Below, one piece after another: positions 1 to 8,694 of a stretch of DNA of 64,000 nucleotides (positions are counted from its first letter, which is position 1; each line of letters opens with the position of its first letter). The position numbers were made by a program, and so were the translations under genes. Source of the DNA: Leptotrichia wadei (GTDB taxonomy: Bacteria; Fusobacteriota; Fusobacteriia; Fusobacteriales; Leptotrichiaceae); NCBI RefSeq assembly GCF_007990445.1, contig NZ_AP019841.1, positions 1,116,001-1,180,000 on the forward strand, written 5' to 3'. The notes under the pieces were generated by a model. That model was not told the origin of the DNA and made no database searches. It saw nothing but the letters and a program-made list of their open reading frames with translations.

Positions 1-1
1 T

Positions 2-817
2 ACTAAATTAAAAAAATTTGATAGAAAAAGAATAGAATTTTATAAAGCTATGAAAAAGAAAAAATATATTAGCAGAAGTGTATTTGAAGAACTTTTAAAT
101 GGTAAAAAATTAGAACAAATATATTTGGAGGTTTTAGAAGGAAAAAGGGATTTTTCTACATTAGAAAAAAGAAAAAATCCTCGTAATTCAAGAATTAATG
201 AAAATTTTTTGGAAGAAATGTTAAATGGAACAACAGATGAAAATAAGAAAATAAATAAAGAAAATAAATTTTTTAAGATAGAAGGAAGAATACGAAATCA
301 AATAAACAGACTTGGAATTATTAGTGAAGAAGAAAATGATATAAGATTATTTGAACAAAATGAAATTAGATTTTTTGAAGAAACAGAAATAGAAATTTTT
401 GTAAAAATAAGAGATAATTTTAATATGAAAAAATTTGAACAAGGATTAAAATATATATCTTTTAATGGATATGGAAAAAGTGCGAGTACAGGTAAAGGAC
501 AATTTGAAATCATTAAAATGGAACCAGAAAAAGTATTTAGTGAAAGAAAAGCTAAGAATAGTTTTGTAGTTCTTTCTAACTATATTCCAAATAAAAAGGA
601 TAATATAGAAGTTATAAATTCTAAACTTCTTACTAAAAAACCTAAAGCATATATGACAGAAAATCCTTTTAAAGATTATTTTATTTGCTATACAGAGGGT
701 TCTTATTTTAAAGGGAATCCTGATTCAGTTAAAGGGAGAGTATTGAAAAATCTGAAAAAAGATGATGAGAAAAGTATTCAGTGTCTTATTCCTTTTATTG
801 TGGGAGTTGATGACTAA
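2..817 (+). CDS. csm4: Csm4, type III-A CRISPR effector subunit (5' end outside window)
   Basis: RAMP-family subunit of the Csm interference complex, where Csm4 normally caps the crRNA 5' end beside Cas10. The reading frame is open to the window edge, so the gene starts upstream; the ATG at 50 is internal, because the residues before it (KLKKFDRKRIEFYKAM) look like ordinary Csm4 sequence. The glycine-rich RAMP motif GYGKSASTGKGQFE lies at about residues 156-169 of the visible part. The stop codon overlaps the csm5 start (TAATG). About 271 residues are visible. The assignment rests on the motif and on the csm5 that follows; csm2, csm3 and cas10 would be expected to the left. Confidence 0.8.
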   Translation, partial: TKLKKFDRKRIEFYKAMKKKKYISRSVFEELLNGKKLEQIYLEVLEGKRDFSTLEKRKNPRNSRINENFLEEMLNGTTDENKKINKENKFFKIEGRIRNQINRLGIISEEENDIRLFEQNEIRFFEETEIEIFVKIRDNFNMKKFEQGLKYISFNGYGKSASTGKGQFEIIKMEPEKVFSERKAKNSFVVLSNYIPNKKDNIEVINSKLLTKKPKAYMTENPFKDYFICYTEGSYFKGNPDSVKGRVLKNLKKDDEKSIQCLIPFIVGVDD

Positions 818-1968
818 TGAATGTAGCAAAAAAATACAATGTGAAATTAATTCCATTGACAGATATTTATATTGGAAGTGGAAAAGATATAGAGGCATAT
901 GAATATACAGTTAAAGATAAATATATGTATAGAATTGATATGTCAGAAGTTTTTGATAAGATGAATGATTCTGAAAAAGAAAATTTTTATAAAATACTTC
1001 AAGAAAATAATTTTTTTAATATAAGAAGTTGGATATATAATAATTATAAGGAAAAATGGGGATATATTTATAAAGAAAAAGTATCTTCTGATTTTGAAAA
1101 GTATTATAAAGAGAAGTTAGATGATAAAAGTCAAGAAAATAGTCAGCTAAGTATTTCTGAATTTATCGGATATAATAATAAAAAATATATTCCAGGAAGT
1201 TCAATAAAAGGAGCGTTAAGAACAGCTTTTATATACAGTGATTTTTTAGAAAATGAGAAAAAATATGAAATAAAAAGTAGCTATGAAATAAAAAATGGGA
1301 AAAGAGTTTATAATCGAAAAGAGATTGATAAAGAAGCTAAGATAATGGAATCAGAGGTTTTATTGGCTGAAAAAGAAGACAGATATGGAAATAAAAAAGG
1401 AGAAAAACTAGGCTTAGAGCCTAAAAAAGATCCTTTCAAAACAGTTAAAATTTTTGATACAGAAGAAATTGAGTTGGAAAAATTTTCTGTAAATGTTCTT
1501 CAAATAAAAGAAGGAAATTTATTTTGTGAAGTTTTAAATGGAACATACAATGAAATAAAAAAAACTAAAAAAGTGAATTTTGAAAAAGGAATAAACTTTA
1601 ATATTATTTTAACAGAGTATTCTTTAAAAGATAATTCGATGATGGATTACAAAAAAAATTTAGGGATAAAAAAATTGTTGGATTCTTTAGATGATAAAAT
1701 GGAAAATATATTAAACTTTGAAATTGAAAAAGAAAGGGAAAAAGACAGCTACAATCTAAGAAATTTTTATGAATTTTTAAAAAAAATATTTAATAGTTTC
1801 AAGAATAAGAATATAAGTTTAGTTAGAATAGGGAAATATACAGGATTTAATGATAAAACTATAAACTTGCTAACAACAAATCCCAGTGAAAATTCAAGAA
1901 CAATTTTAGATGAAAATAATTATCCTATGGGATGGGTCTTAATAAAAGTAGAAGAGGTAGATATTTAA
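817..1968 (+). CDS. csm5: Csm5, type III-A CRISPR effector subunit
   Basis: RAMP protein that in known Csm complexes sits at the crRNA 3' end and helps recruit trimming nucleases. The diagnostic motif PGSSIKGALR is at residues 126-135, near the middle-left as usual for Csm5, and the length of 383 aa is typical. The start ATG overlaps the csm4 stop by one base (TAATG), with GGGAG at 801-805. The stop overlaps the next start in the same way, so csm4-csm5-cas6 should be translationally coupled. Confidence 0.88.
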   Translation: MNVAKKYNVKLIPLTDIYIGSGKDIEAYEYTVKDKYMYRIDMSEVFDKMNDSEKENFYKILQENNFFNIRSWIYNNYKEKWGYIYKEKVSSDFEKYYKEKLDDKSQENSQLSISEFIGYNNKKYIPGSSIKGALRTAFIYSDFLENEKKYEIKSSYEIKNGKRVYNRKEIDKEAKIMESEVLLAEKEDRYGNKKGEKLGLEPKKDPFKTVKIFDTEEIELEKFSVNVLQIKEGNLFCEVLNGTYNEIKKTKKVNFEKGINFNIILTEYSLKDNSMMDYKKNLGIKKLLDSLDDKMENILNFEIEKEREKDSYNLRNFYEFLKKIFNSFKNKNISLVRIGKYTGFNDKTINLLTTNPSENSRTILDENNYPMGWVLIKVEEVDI

Positions 1969-2708
1969 TGAATAGTTTTTTAGTTGCATTATCCCCTGTT
2001 AAAAATACTATTATTACAGAAGCTGATTACAGCATAAAAATACATGAAGCTTTTAATAAAATATTTCCTAAAATGGGTATAAATGATTTTAGAGTATCAT
2101 CTTTTTTTGGATATTTTTTTGAAAATGTTTTTATAGTTGATAAAGAAAAAAACTATAAAATAATGATAACAATAAAAAAAACAGAATATTTTTCTTCGGT
2201 CATTCAAAAATTATTTAGAAAAGCTTTAAATAAAGAAATTATTTTTATTGGTGAAAATGAGTTTAAAATAAAGGGCATAATTTCAAATGATAAAATTTGG
2301 ACTGGATACTATAATTTAGAAGAAATATTGAAAAAGGATTTTGATGAACTGACAAGTAACTTGAAAATAAAAATTGTGACACCTGTAATTGAGGAAAAAA
2401 GTAATAAATTTATATTTGAATTTGATAAAATCTTTTGTGAAATTTTAAAAAATTTTTCTGAATACTGCAACGAGAATTTTAATTGGATAAATAATAGAAA
2501 AAATTTTCTTGTTAAAAAAGAGAAATATTATATAAAAGAAATAAAAAGAAATAAAAAAATTAAAAATTCTTATTTAGGAGAGATTGAAATTAAAATAATA
2601 GAAGAACAATATAAAAATTTAATTTATGCGATATTTATATTTGCTAAATTTTATGGAATAGGGAAATTTTCTAATTACGGATTTGGACAAATAATTATAA
2701 AACTTTGA
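1968..2708 (+). CDS. cas6: Cas6-family CRISPR RNA endoribonuclease
   Basis: Cas6 cuts the precursor crRNA within each repeat. This 246-aa protein shows the Cas6 layout: two ferredoxin-like halves, a central segment resembling the start of the second domain (residues beginning KIKIVTPVIEE), a GEIEIKI strand, and the C-terminal glycine-rich loop GIGKFSNYGFGQI at about residues 227-239. I chose the ATG at 1968 because it overlaps the csm5 stop (TAATG); a longer in-frame ATG at 1932 lies inside csm5. His26 is the only obvious N-terminal candidate for a catalytic histidine, so activity cannot be assumed. A second, different Cas6 follows at 2772. Confidence 0.75.
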   Translation: MNSFLVALSPVKNTIITEADYSIKIHEAFNKIFPKMGINDFRVSSFFGYFFENVFIVDKEKNYKIMITIKKTEYFSSVIQKLFRKALNKEIIFIGENEFKIKGIISNDKIWTGYYNLEEILKKDFDELTSNLKIKIVTPVIEEKSNKFIFEFDKIFCEILKNFSEYCNENFNWINNRKNFLVKKEKYYIKEIKRNKKIKNSYLGEIEIKIIEEQYKNLIYAIFIFAKFYGIGKFSNYGFGQIIIKL

Positions 2709-2771
2709 GTTTTATAATTATTAAATAAAATTTTTTAAATAAATATGAATAAAATTTAAGGAGTTCTACTA

Positions 2772-3416
2772 GTGAAATACTCAATATTAAAATTCAAAAG
2801 AAACGAAAAACACTCAATGAGAGATCTAGAAAAATTAAGAGGCTTTTTGGCAGATAAATATAAAGAAAATGTATTATTTCATAATCATTTATCAGATGGA
2901 TATAATTATTCATATCCTAAGTTACAGTATAAATTGATTATGAATACACTTTCTGTGATGGGAATTGGTGAAGAGGTTATTGAAATAAATAAAAAACTTT
3001 TTGAGGAAGTTGATTATTTAAATATTGATGGAAATTTTATTTTTGATATTCAGAAAGAGCTGGAAATATGCGATGAAGAGATAAAATATACAGGTGATAA
3101 AATGTACGAGTATAGATTTGTGACGCCTTATTTGCCATTAAATGAAAAAAATTATGCAAAATACTTGAAAAGAGAATATACATTGGAACAAGCTATTACG
3201 AATAATATATTAGAAGTTTTAAAAGGATTGGGAATTTGGCTTGACAGAGAAAATAAAATTTATGTATCTCAAAATTTGGAAATAACATCAAGAGATTTAA
3301 AAAATGTAAATATGATAGCATTTATAGGAAGTTTCTCTGTAAATTTGAAATTTCCAGATTATTTCTCAATTGGGAAAAGGAAAAGTATTGGATTTGGAAC
3401 TTTTATAAAATCATGA
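2772..3416 (+). CDS. Cas6b-like CRISPR endoribonuclease
   Basis: This 214-aa protein resembles the Cas6b group as I recall it from archaeal proteins: an N-terminal RGFLADKYKEN segment, HNH at 37-39, then YPKLQYK around 48-54, and a C-terminal GKRKSIGFGTF glycine-rich loop. Two closely spaced histidines (His37, His39) are candidate catalytic residues; Cas6b of Methanococcus maripaludis is known to use two histidines. The start is GTG at 2772, with AAGGAG at 2760-2765. It lies 63 bp after cas6 in the same orientation and is probably co-transcribed. It is clearly not a recent duplicate of the preceding Cas6. Confidence 0.65.
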   Translation: MKYSILKFKRNEKHSMRDLEKLRGFLADKYKENVLFHNHLSDGYNYSYPKLQYKLIMNTLSVMGIGEEVIEINKKLFEEVDYLNIDGNFIFDIQKELEICDEEIKYTGDKMYEYRFVTPYLPLNEKNYAKYLKREYTLEQAITNNILEVLKGLGIWLDRENKIYVSQNLEITSRDLKNVNMIAFIGSFSVNLKFPDYFSIGKRKSIGFGTFIKS

Positions 3417-3427
3417 AAGGAATATAT

Positions 3428-3619
3428 ATGAATAAATTAATTTTGATTTTTTTATTTTTAGGAATTTTAGGATTTTCAAAAGATGAAACTTTAATAAAAG
3501 AGAAGAAAATATCTGAGGGAAAAAGAAAATTTTTATTAAAACTTTTAGAACGAACACCGTATAAGACAGAAACTGAAAATCTAGTAGACTATAATTATAT
3601 TTGCGTTTTTAATAATTAA
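3428..3619 (+). CDS. small secreted protein of unknown function
   Basis: The 63-aa product begins with a strong hydrophobic signal sequence (MNKLILIFLFLGILGFS) followed by a short charged mature part of about 45 residues. I chose the ATG at 3428 over one at 3413 because AAAGGA lies seven bases upstream and the N-terminus then reads as a clean signal peptide. Reading frames overlap the end of the Cas6b-like gene. No family is recognised. It could be a complete tiny exported protein or the 5' remnant of a longer one. Confidence 0.5.
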   Translation: MNKLILIFLFLGILGFSKDETLIKEKKISEGKRKFLLKLLERTPYKTETENLVDYNYICVFNN

Positions 3620-3783
3620 ATAATTTTAAAAAAATAGAGAAATAAAAAAGTTTAGAATATTTATACATTTGTTGCAATTTAAAAATTTAGTGCTTTAAAA
3701 ATTTGAAGAAGTTTGATAAAATATTAATAGGGAAGTTTTTTATATTTTAAATAATGATAATCAAAAAAAGAAGGTGCTTTCAG

Positions 3784-4542
3784 ATGTTAAATAAGAATAA
3801 ACGATTAGAGGCGATAACAAAAATAATTGAGGAAAAAGGGACGGTGAGAGTTTCAGAAATAGTTACAAGTTTAAATGTTTCAGATATGACAGTGAGGCGG
3901 GATTTTACTGAACTCGAAGAATTAGGGATATTGAAAAGAATACATGGTGGGGCTAAAAGTAAAAATACATTTCAGTATAAGGAGCTGTCGCATGAGGATA
4001 AATATGTCTTAAATATAGAAAAAAAGAGAGAAATAGCATTAAAGGCAGTGAAATTAATAGAAGAGGGAGATACAATTTTTTTAGGTCCTGGAACAACAGT
4101 TGAATTGTTGGCAAAAGAAATCAGTTTTAAATCACTTAGAGTTTTGACAAATTGTTTACCTATTTTTGAAATATTGTCTGAAAAGAAAAGTGAAACTTTT
4201 AATGCTTTTCTTGTTGGAGGAGAATTTAGAAAAATAACGAGGTCATTTGTGGGAGAAATAGCAAATATGACATTAAAAAATATAAATTTTAATAAGACGT
4301 TTTTTAGCTGTAATGCAATAAAGGAAAATGATGTTATGACTTCTACATTTGAAGAAAGTTATACACAGGAAATCGTTTTAAATAATTCTGATGAAAAATA
4401 TTTACTTGTGGATGATTCAAAATTTGAAAAGGTGGATTTTATAAATTTTTATACGTTAGATAAACTAACAGGAATTGTAATAAATAATACGGAAAAAGAG
4501 ACATTAACTAAAATTGAAAAATATGTAAATTTAATTATTTAA
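3784..4542 (+). CDS. lacR: LacR, DeoR-family repressor of the lac operon
   Basis: A 252-aa DeoR-type regulator with an N-terminal winged helix (MTVRRDFTELEELGILKRIHGGA at about residues 37-59) and a C-terminal sugar-phosphate sensor domain containing GPGTTVELLAKEI. In LacR proteins of Staphylococcus and Lactococcus the inducer is tagatose-6-phosphate. I chose the ATG at 3784, preceded by AAGGTG, over the ATG at 3754, because it gives the usual family N-terminus MLNKNKRLEAI. It is co-directional with lacABCDFEG but separated from lacA by a terminator and operator region. Confidence 0.85.
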   Translation: MLNKNKRLEAITKIIEEKGTVRVSEIVTSLNVSDMTVRRDFTELEELGILKRIHGGAKSKNTFQYKELSHEDKYVLNIEKKREIALKAVKLIEEGDTIFLGPGTTVELLAKEISFKSLRVLTNCLPIFEILSEKKSETFNAFLVGGEFRKITRSFVGEIANMTLKNINFNKTFFSCNAIKENDVMTSTFEESYTQEIVLNNSDEKYLLVDDSKFEKVDFINFYTLDKLTGIVINNTEKETLTKIEKYVNLII

Positions 4543-4567
4543 CTAAAATTTTAAATAAATATTAATT

Positions 4568-4606
4568 GTACCAAAGAACTTAAAAGTTCGGAGGTACTTT
4601 TTTTTT
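4568..4606 (+). terminator. rho-independent terminator after lacR
   Basis: GTACC (4568-4572) pairs with GGTAC (4593-4597) and GAACTT (4576-4581) pairs with AAGTTC (4584-4589), with a symmetric three-base internal loop, followed by a run of T. It isolates lacR from the lac structural operon. Confidence 0.8.
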
Positions 4607-4675
4607 GTCAAATTTTAAATTTAAATTGTCAAGTTAAGTTAAAAATTTTTCTTCGTTTAAATATAAATTAAATTT

Positions 4676-4772
4676 TTGTTTACTACAACTAAAATTATAT
4701 AAATAGCATAAAAAATTATATATTAAAAATTTTGTTTACTAAACAAACAATTTTATGTTTGAAATACAAACA
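4676..4772. promoter_or_regulatory. candidate LacR operator cluster upstream of lacA
   Basis: Three related dyads precede the lacA promoter: TTGTTTACTACAA (4676-4688, imperfect), TTGTTTACTAAACAA (4732-4746, perfect palindrome around a central C), and TGTTTG-aaata-CAAACA (4756-4772). The last ends 7 bp before the -35 box. Multiple TGTTT/AAACA dyads are what a DeoR-type LacR using looped operators would need. Assigning them to LacR rather than to the LacI-type regulator at 12088 is inference. Confidence 0.6.
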
Positions 4773-4779
4773 AAAAGTA

Positions 4780-4807
4780 TTGATTTTTGTTTTTTTTGAG
4801 GTATACT
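4780..4807 (+). promoter_or_regulatory. lac operon promoter
   Basis: A -35 box TTGATT (4780-4785) and a -10 box TATACT (4802-4807) are spaced 16 bp apart, just downstream of the operator dyads and about 50 bp before lacA. Confidence 0.7.
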
Positions 4808-4855
4808 CTTAACAGAAAAAGTAAAAAGAATATTAAAATAAAGGAGATGACCGTG

Positions 4856-5278
4856 ATGAAAGTAATATTAGGTGCTGATACGGACGGCAAAAGTTTAAAA
4901 GATTATATCAAAAATTATCTTTTGGAAAATGGGTATGATGTAATTGATAAATCTGAAGATAAAGATTTTGTAGATACAACTTGTGCAGTAGCAAAAGAAG
5001 TTTTATCAGGTGATGATAATTTAGGAATTGTGTTTGATGCATATGGAGCAGGAAGCTTTATGGTTGCTACAAAAATAAAAGGAATGATAGCAGCAGAAGT
5101 TTCTGATGAAAGATCAGCATATATGACTAGAAGACACAACAACTCTAGAATTATTACAATAGGTTCTGAAATTGTTGGAAAAGGACTTGCTAAAAATATC
5201 GTAAAAGATTTTTTAAGCGCTCCTTATGACGGTGGAAGACATCAAATTAGAGTAGATATGTTAAATAAAATGTGTTAG
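4856..5278 (+). CDS. lacA: galactose-6-phosphate isomerase subunit LacA
   Basis: With LacB it isomerises galactose-6-P to tagatose-6-P in the cytoplasm. At 140 aa it has the LacA length and RpiB-like fold, including the FDAYGAGSF loop where LacB-type subunits carry a CGTGVG loop, so it lacks the catalytic-loop cysteine as is normal for LacA. I chose the ATG at 4856, with AAGGAG at 4841-4846; an upstream open frame runs back through the promoter and cannot be translated. It is the first gene of the lac structural operon. Confidence 0.9.
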   Translation: MKVILGADTDGKSLKDYIKNYLLENGYDVIDKSEDKDFVDTTCAVAKEVLSGDDNLGIVFDAYGAGSFMVATKIKGMIAAEVSDERSAYMTRRHNNSRIITIGSEIVGKGLAKNIVKDFLSAPYDGGRHQIRVDMLNKMC

Positions 5279-5335
5279 TTTATTTAATTTAAAAATAATA
5301 AAAAATAGAAAATTAAAAAAGGATGGTAAAAAAAT

Positions 5336-5851
5336 ATGAAAATTGCAATTGGATGTGATCACATAGTAACCGATGTGAAAATGGCATTATCGGATTTTTT
5401 GAAATCAAAAGGTTATGAAGTTTTAGATTGTGGAACTTATGATTTTACAAGAACGCATTATCCAATTTATGGTAGAAGAGTTGGAGAAGCTGTAGTAAAT
5501 GGAAAAGCTGACTTAGGTGTTTGTATTTGTGGAACAGGAGTTGGAATTAATAATAGTGTAAATAAAGTTCCAGGAATCCGTTCAGCTCTAGTAAGAGATA
5601 TGACTTCAGCACTTTATGCAAAAGAACATTTGAATGCAAATGTAATTGGATTTGGTGGTGCAATAACTGGAAAATTATTACTATTTGATATTGTGGAAGC
5701 CTTTATAAAAGCAAAATACAAAAAAACTGAAGAAAGTGAAAAATTAATTGCAAAAATTAAAGCAATAGAAACTGTGAATCCTAATCAAGAAAATGATGAC
5801 TTTTTTGATGAATTTTTGGAAAAATGGGACAGAGGAGAATATAAAGATTAG
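5336..5851 (+). CDS. lacB: galactose-6-phosphate isomerase subunit LacB
   Basis: This is the 171-aa catalytic partner of LacA. It has [10 protein letters not shown] at the N-terminus (phosphate and ring-opening region) and the [18 protein letters not shown] anion-binding loop with the conserved cysteine at about residues 65-82. It lies 57 bp after lacA with a GGATGG-type ribosome site. LacAB together form a heteromultimer in characterised Gram-positive species. Confidence 0.92.
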   Translation: MKIAIGCDHIVTDVKMALSDFLKSKGYEVLDCGTYDFTRTHYPIYGRRVGEAVVNGKADLGVCICGTGVGINNSVNKVPGIRSALVRDMTSALYAKEHLNANVIGFGGAITGKLLLFDIVEAFIKAKYKKTEESEKLIAKIKAIETVNPNQENDDFFDEFLEKWDRGEYKD

Positions 5852-5890
5852 GATAAATTTTTTCAAAAATTAAAATTATAATATTTTGTT

Positions 5891-5962
5891 TTAAAATCGG
5901 ACTTAAAAAATAACATTAATCCTGTTAATTATAGTTTTTTTTCCTTTTAGGTTCGATTTTAA
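5891..5962. other. 18-bp inverted repeat between lacB and lacC
   Basis: Arms 5891-5908 and 5945-5962 are complementary over 18 positions, allowing G-U pairs. The 36-base loop contains a smaller TAACA/TGTTA hairpin followed by an internal T-run (5935-5942). No T-run follows the outer stem, so the outer fold is not a normal terminator. The inner hairpin plus T-run could be a weak terminator that the long stem competes with, or the structure may be an RNA processing or stability element. Confidence 0.5.
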
Positions 5963-6015
5963 ATATAATTAATTTTTAAACAGATGAGATAAATAAAATA
6001 AAGGAGCTGGTTAAA

Positions 6016-6954
6016 ATGATTTTAACAGTGACAATGAATCCCTCTGTTGACATTTCATATCCTTTGGAAGAATTTAATTTAGATACTGTAAATAGAGTAG
6101 CTAAGGTTAGTAAAACCCCTGGTGGAAAAGGCTTAAATGTTACAAGAGTATTAAAACAATTAGATGATGAAGTTGTTGCAACTGGACTTATAGGTGGTGC
6201 TTTAGGAACAGATATTCAAAAGAAATTATCAAAAAAAGGAATAAAAAATGATTTTTTTGAAATTTCAGGAGAAACTAGAAATTGTATTGCAATTTTACAT
6301 GAAGGAAATCAAACTGAAATATTAGAAAAAGGACCAATTATAACAAAATCTGAAAGTGAAAATTTTTTAAAACACTTCGAAGAATTAGTAAAAAATGAAA
6401 ATACTAAAATTATCGCTATTTCAGGAAGTTTACCAGATGGATTGGAAACTGATTATTATTCAAAAATGATTGGAATCTGTGAAAAATATGGGAAACCAGT
6501 TGTTTTAGACTGTTCAGGAAAAGCATTAGTAGAAGTTTTGGAAAATGAGCACAAACCAAAAGTGATAAAACCTAATACAGAAGAATTGTCACAATTAATT
6601 GGAAAAGATGTGTCTAAAAATCCAGATGAATTGAAAGAAGTTTTAAAAGATAAATTATTTGAAAATATTGAGTGGATAATTGTTTCACTTGGAGCAGATG
6701 GAGCATTTGCAAAACACAATGATAAATTTTATAAAGTGAATGTTCCTAAAATAGAAGTCGTAAATCCTGTAGGTTCAGGAGATTCAACAGTTGCAGGAAT
6801 AACATCAGCAATTCATGAAAATGCAAATGATGAAGATTTATTAAGAAAAGCAAACGTTCTTGGAATGCTAAATGCAATGGAAAAATTAACAGGATTTGTA
6901 AATTTAGAAAGATATGAAGAATTGTTTGGAAAAATTGAAGTAGTTAATTTGTAA
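6016..6954 (+). CDS. lacC: tagatose-6-phosphate kinase LacC
   Basis: A PfkB-family kinase that makes tagatose-1,6-bisphosphate from tagatose-6-P and ATP. The 312-aa protein has the N-terminal NPSVDISY substrate region, the [14 protein letters not shown] glycine motif near residues 38-51 and the C-terminal [11 protein letters not shown] motif with the catalytic Asp at about 256. AAGGAG precedes the ATG. Sequence alone cannot fully separate it from 1-phosphofructokinase, but its place between lacB and lacD settles the assignment. Confidence 0.9.
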   Translation: MILTVTMNPSVDISYPLEEFNLDTVNRVAKVSKTPGGKGLNVTRVLKQLDDEVVATGLIGGALGTDIQKKLSKKGIKNDFFEISGETRNCIAILHEGNQTEILEKGPIITKSESENFLKHFEELVKNENTKIIAISGSLPDGLETDYYSKMIGICEKYGKPVVLDCSGKALVEVLENEHKPKVIKPNTEELSQLIGKDVSKNPDELKEVLKDKLFENIEWIIVSLGADGAFAKHNDKFYKVNVPKIEVVNPVGSGDSTVAGITSAIHENANDEDLLRKANVLGMLNAMEKLTGFVNLERYEELFGKIEVVNL

Positions 6955-7032
6955 GAAAGATTTATTAAAGAAGTTTATATAGTGTAAGAATAAAATTTGA
7001 AATTTATATCTAGATTTTTAATAATAGCTAAA

Positions 7033-7134
7033 TACAGTATATTAAAAATCATTTCCAACTTTCAGAATAGGTGGATATGCTTGGATTCTCTCATAATCAA
7101 GCTAATAGTTTTAAAATTGATTTTGAATGCTGTA
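7033..7134 (+). other. structured intercistronic RNA element between lacC and lacD
   Basis: The 294-bp lacC-lacD gap (6955-7248) is the longest inside the lac operon and holds a nested fold. An outer stem pairs 7033-7051 with 7118-7134 (TACAG/CTGTA, ATT/AAT, AAAATCA/TGATTTT), and an inner hairpin GCTTG-ATT/AATCAAGC lies at 7079-7102. No T-run follows. It may stabilise or process the downstream lacDFEG message. I recognise no known riboswitch class. Confidence 0.5.
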
Positions 7135-7248
7135 AAATAAATTAAATTTTATTATGACTATATTTTATTTTATATAATTTAAATAAAGTTAAGTACAAAA
7201 TAAATCAGAAATTGATAAAGATAATAATATTTTTAGGAGGAAATAAGG

Positions 7249-8226
7249 ATGAAATTAACAGATCAAAAAAGAAAATATTTAGAAAATTTAAGTGATGAAA
7301 ATGGATTTATATCAGCTTTAGCAATTGACCAAAGAGGAGCTTTGAAAAAAATGTTGAATAAACATCAAGCTTCAGAAGCAACAGCTGAACAAATAAAAGA
7401 ATTTAAAGTATTAGTTTCAAAACATTTAACAAAATACTCTTCTTCAATCTTGTTAGATCCTGAATATGGATTGGATGCAGCAAAAGCTAGAGATAAAAAT
7501 GCAGGATTGTTATTAGCTTATGAAAAAACTGGATATGATGCAAATGCAGTTGGAAGATTGCCAGATTGCCTTGTTGACTGGTCTGCAAAAAGATTAAAAG
7601 AAGAAGGAGCAGATGCTGTAAAATTCTTATTATACTATGACGTAGATGAAAGTGATGAAATCAACAATCAAAAGAGAGCATACATGGAAAGAGTTGGAGC
7701 TGAATGCGTAGCTGAAGATATTCCATTCTTCTTAGAAATTTTAAGCTACAACTACAAAGATGCTGACAACAGCACAGCAGAATTTGCAAAATTGAAACCA
7801 AGAAAAGTTATCGAAGCAATGAAAGAATTCTCTAAACCAAGATATAACGTAGATGTATTGAAAGTAGAGGTTCCTGTAAATATGAAATATGTTGAAGGAT
7901 TTGCTGATGGAGAAGTTGTTTATACTAAAGAAGAAGCAGCAAGCTATTTCAAACAACAAGATGAAGCAACAAACTTGCCATACATTTATTTAAGTGCTGG
8001 AGTTAGTGCAAAATTATTCCAAGATACATTGAAATTCGCTCATGATTCAGGAGCTAAATTTAATGGAGTATTATGTGGAAGAGCAACTTGGGCAAATGGA
8101 GTAGAAGTATTCGCAAAAGACGGAGAAGAAGCTACAGTAAACTGGTTAAATACAGTTGGAAGAAAAAATATTGAAGAATTAAATGAAGTAGTTGCAAAAA
8201 CTGCTACATCTTGGAAAGAAAAATAA
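7249..8226 (+). CDS. lacD: tagatose-1,6-bisphosphate aldolase LacD
   Basis: A class I aldolase that splits tagatose-1,6-bisphosphate into dihydroxyacetone phosphate and glyceraldehyde-3-phosphate. At 325 aa it has full family length. Lys205 (in VLKVEVPV) matches the Schiff-base lysine known at position 205 in streptococcal and staphylococcal LacD, and [11 protein letters not shown] at residues 25-35 is the family signature. A strong AGGAGG site precedes the ATG. The codons are C-ending more often than in neighbouring genes, which suggests high expression. Confidence 0.93.
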   Translation: MKLTDQKRKYLENLSDENGFISALAIDQRGALKKMLNKHQASEATAEQIKEFKVLVSKHLTKYSSSILLDPEYGLDAAKARDKNAGLLLAYEKTGYDANAVGRLPDCLVDWSAKRLKEEGADAVKFLLYYDVDESDEINNQKRAYMERVGAECVAEDIPFFLEILSYNYKDADNSTAEFAKLKPRKVIEAMKEFSKPRYNVDVLKVEVPVNMKYVEGFADGEVVYTKEEAASYFKQQDEATNLPYIYLSAGVSAKLFQDTLKFAHDSGAKFNGVLCGRATWANGVEVFAKDGEEATVNWLNTVGRKNIEELNEVVAKTATSWKEK

Positions 8227-8266
8227 AATAAGTTATATGCAATAAAAAAAAATAAAGAGTAATATT

Positions 8267-8291
8267 AACAAGGGGTTTTCTACCCCTTGTT
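8267..8291. repeat. AACAAGGGG hairpin between lacD and lacF
   Basis: AACAAGGGG (8267-8275) and CCCCTTGTT (8283-8291) form a perfect 9-bp stem with a 7-base loop and no following T-run. The same CAAGGGG/CCCCTTG hairpin with a different loop occurs at 20621 and 29854. Here it may act as an mRNA 3' stabiliser or partial terminator between lacD and the PTS genes. Confidence 0.6.
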
Positions 8292-8376
8292 GCAAAGTAG
8301 AAAATAAATTAAAAATAATTGTATTTTGCAAATACGTATGAATGACCAAATAATAATTGAAAAGGAGAAAATCACT

Positions 8377-8694
8377 ATGACTAAAGAAGATGTAACAATG
8401 GTTGGATTTGAAATAGTAGCTTATGCAGGAGATGCAAGATCTAAATTAATGATTGCATTAAATAAAGCTCAAAATGGAGAATTTGAAGAAGCAGAAAACT
8501 TAGTAAAAGAAGCTGAAGAATGCTTAGTTGGTGCACATAATGCACAAACAGATATTTTAGGTAAAGAAGCAGCTGGAGAAAATTTGGAAATAAGTTTCAT
8601 TATGGTTCATGGACAAGACCATTTAATGACAACAATATTACTGAAAGAATTAATGAAACATTTAATAGAATTATATAAAAGAGGAGCAAAGTAA
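8377..8694 (+). CDS. lacF: lactose PTS enzyme IIA, LacF
   Basis: This cytoplasmic phosphocarrier accepts phosphate from HPr and passes it to the IIB domain of LacE. The 105-aa protein carries the active-site motif VHGQDHLM with phospho-acceptor His78 and metal-ligand Asp81, in the positions known for LacF trimers. I chose the ATG at 8377, with AAGGAG at 8362-8367; an open frame runs 51 bases further upstream without a ribosome site. Its stop overlaps the lacE start (TAATG). Confidence 0.92.
   Translation: MTKEDVTMVGFEIVAYAGDARSKLMIALNKAQNGEFEEAENLVKEAEECLVGAHNAQTDILGKEAAGENLEISFIMVHGQDHLMTTILLKELMKHLIELYKRGAK

Noticed and set aside
298-513. Minus-strand ORF of 71 codons inside csm4
   Set aside because: It lies antisense in a clear coding gene, has no ribosome site, and its composition is the mirror of AT-rich codons. 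The same applies to the other antisense ORFs within lac, his, lepA and ABC genes.
2709-2771. CRISPR array near the cas genes
   Set aside because: No direct repeats with regular spacing exist here or elsewhere in the window; the array, if any, must lie outside.
7033-7134. tRNA-like or known riboswitch in the lacC-lacD gap
   Set aside because: There is no cloverleaf, no TTC-loop consensus and no motif of a riboswitch class I know; it is kept only as an unnamed structured element.
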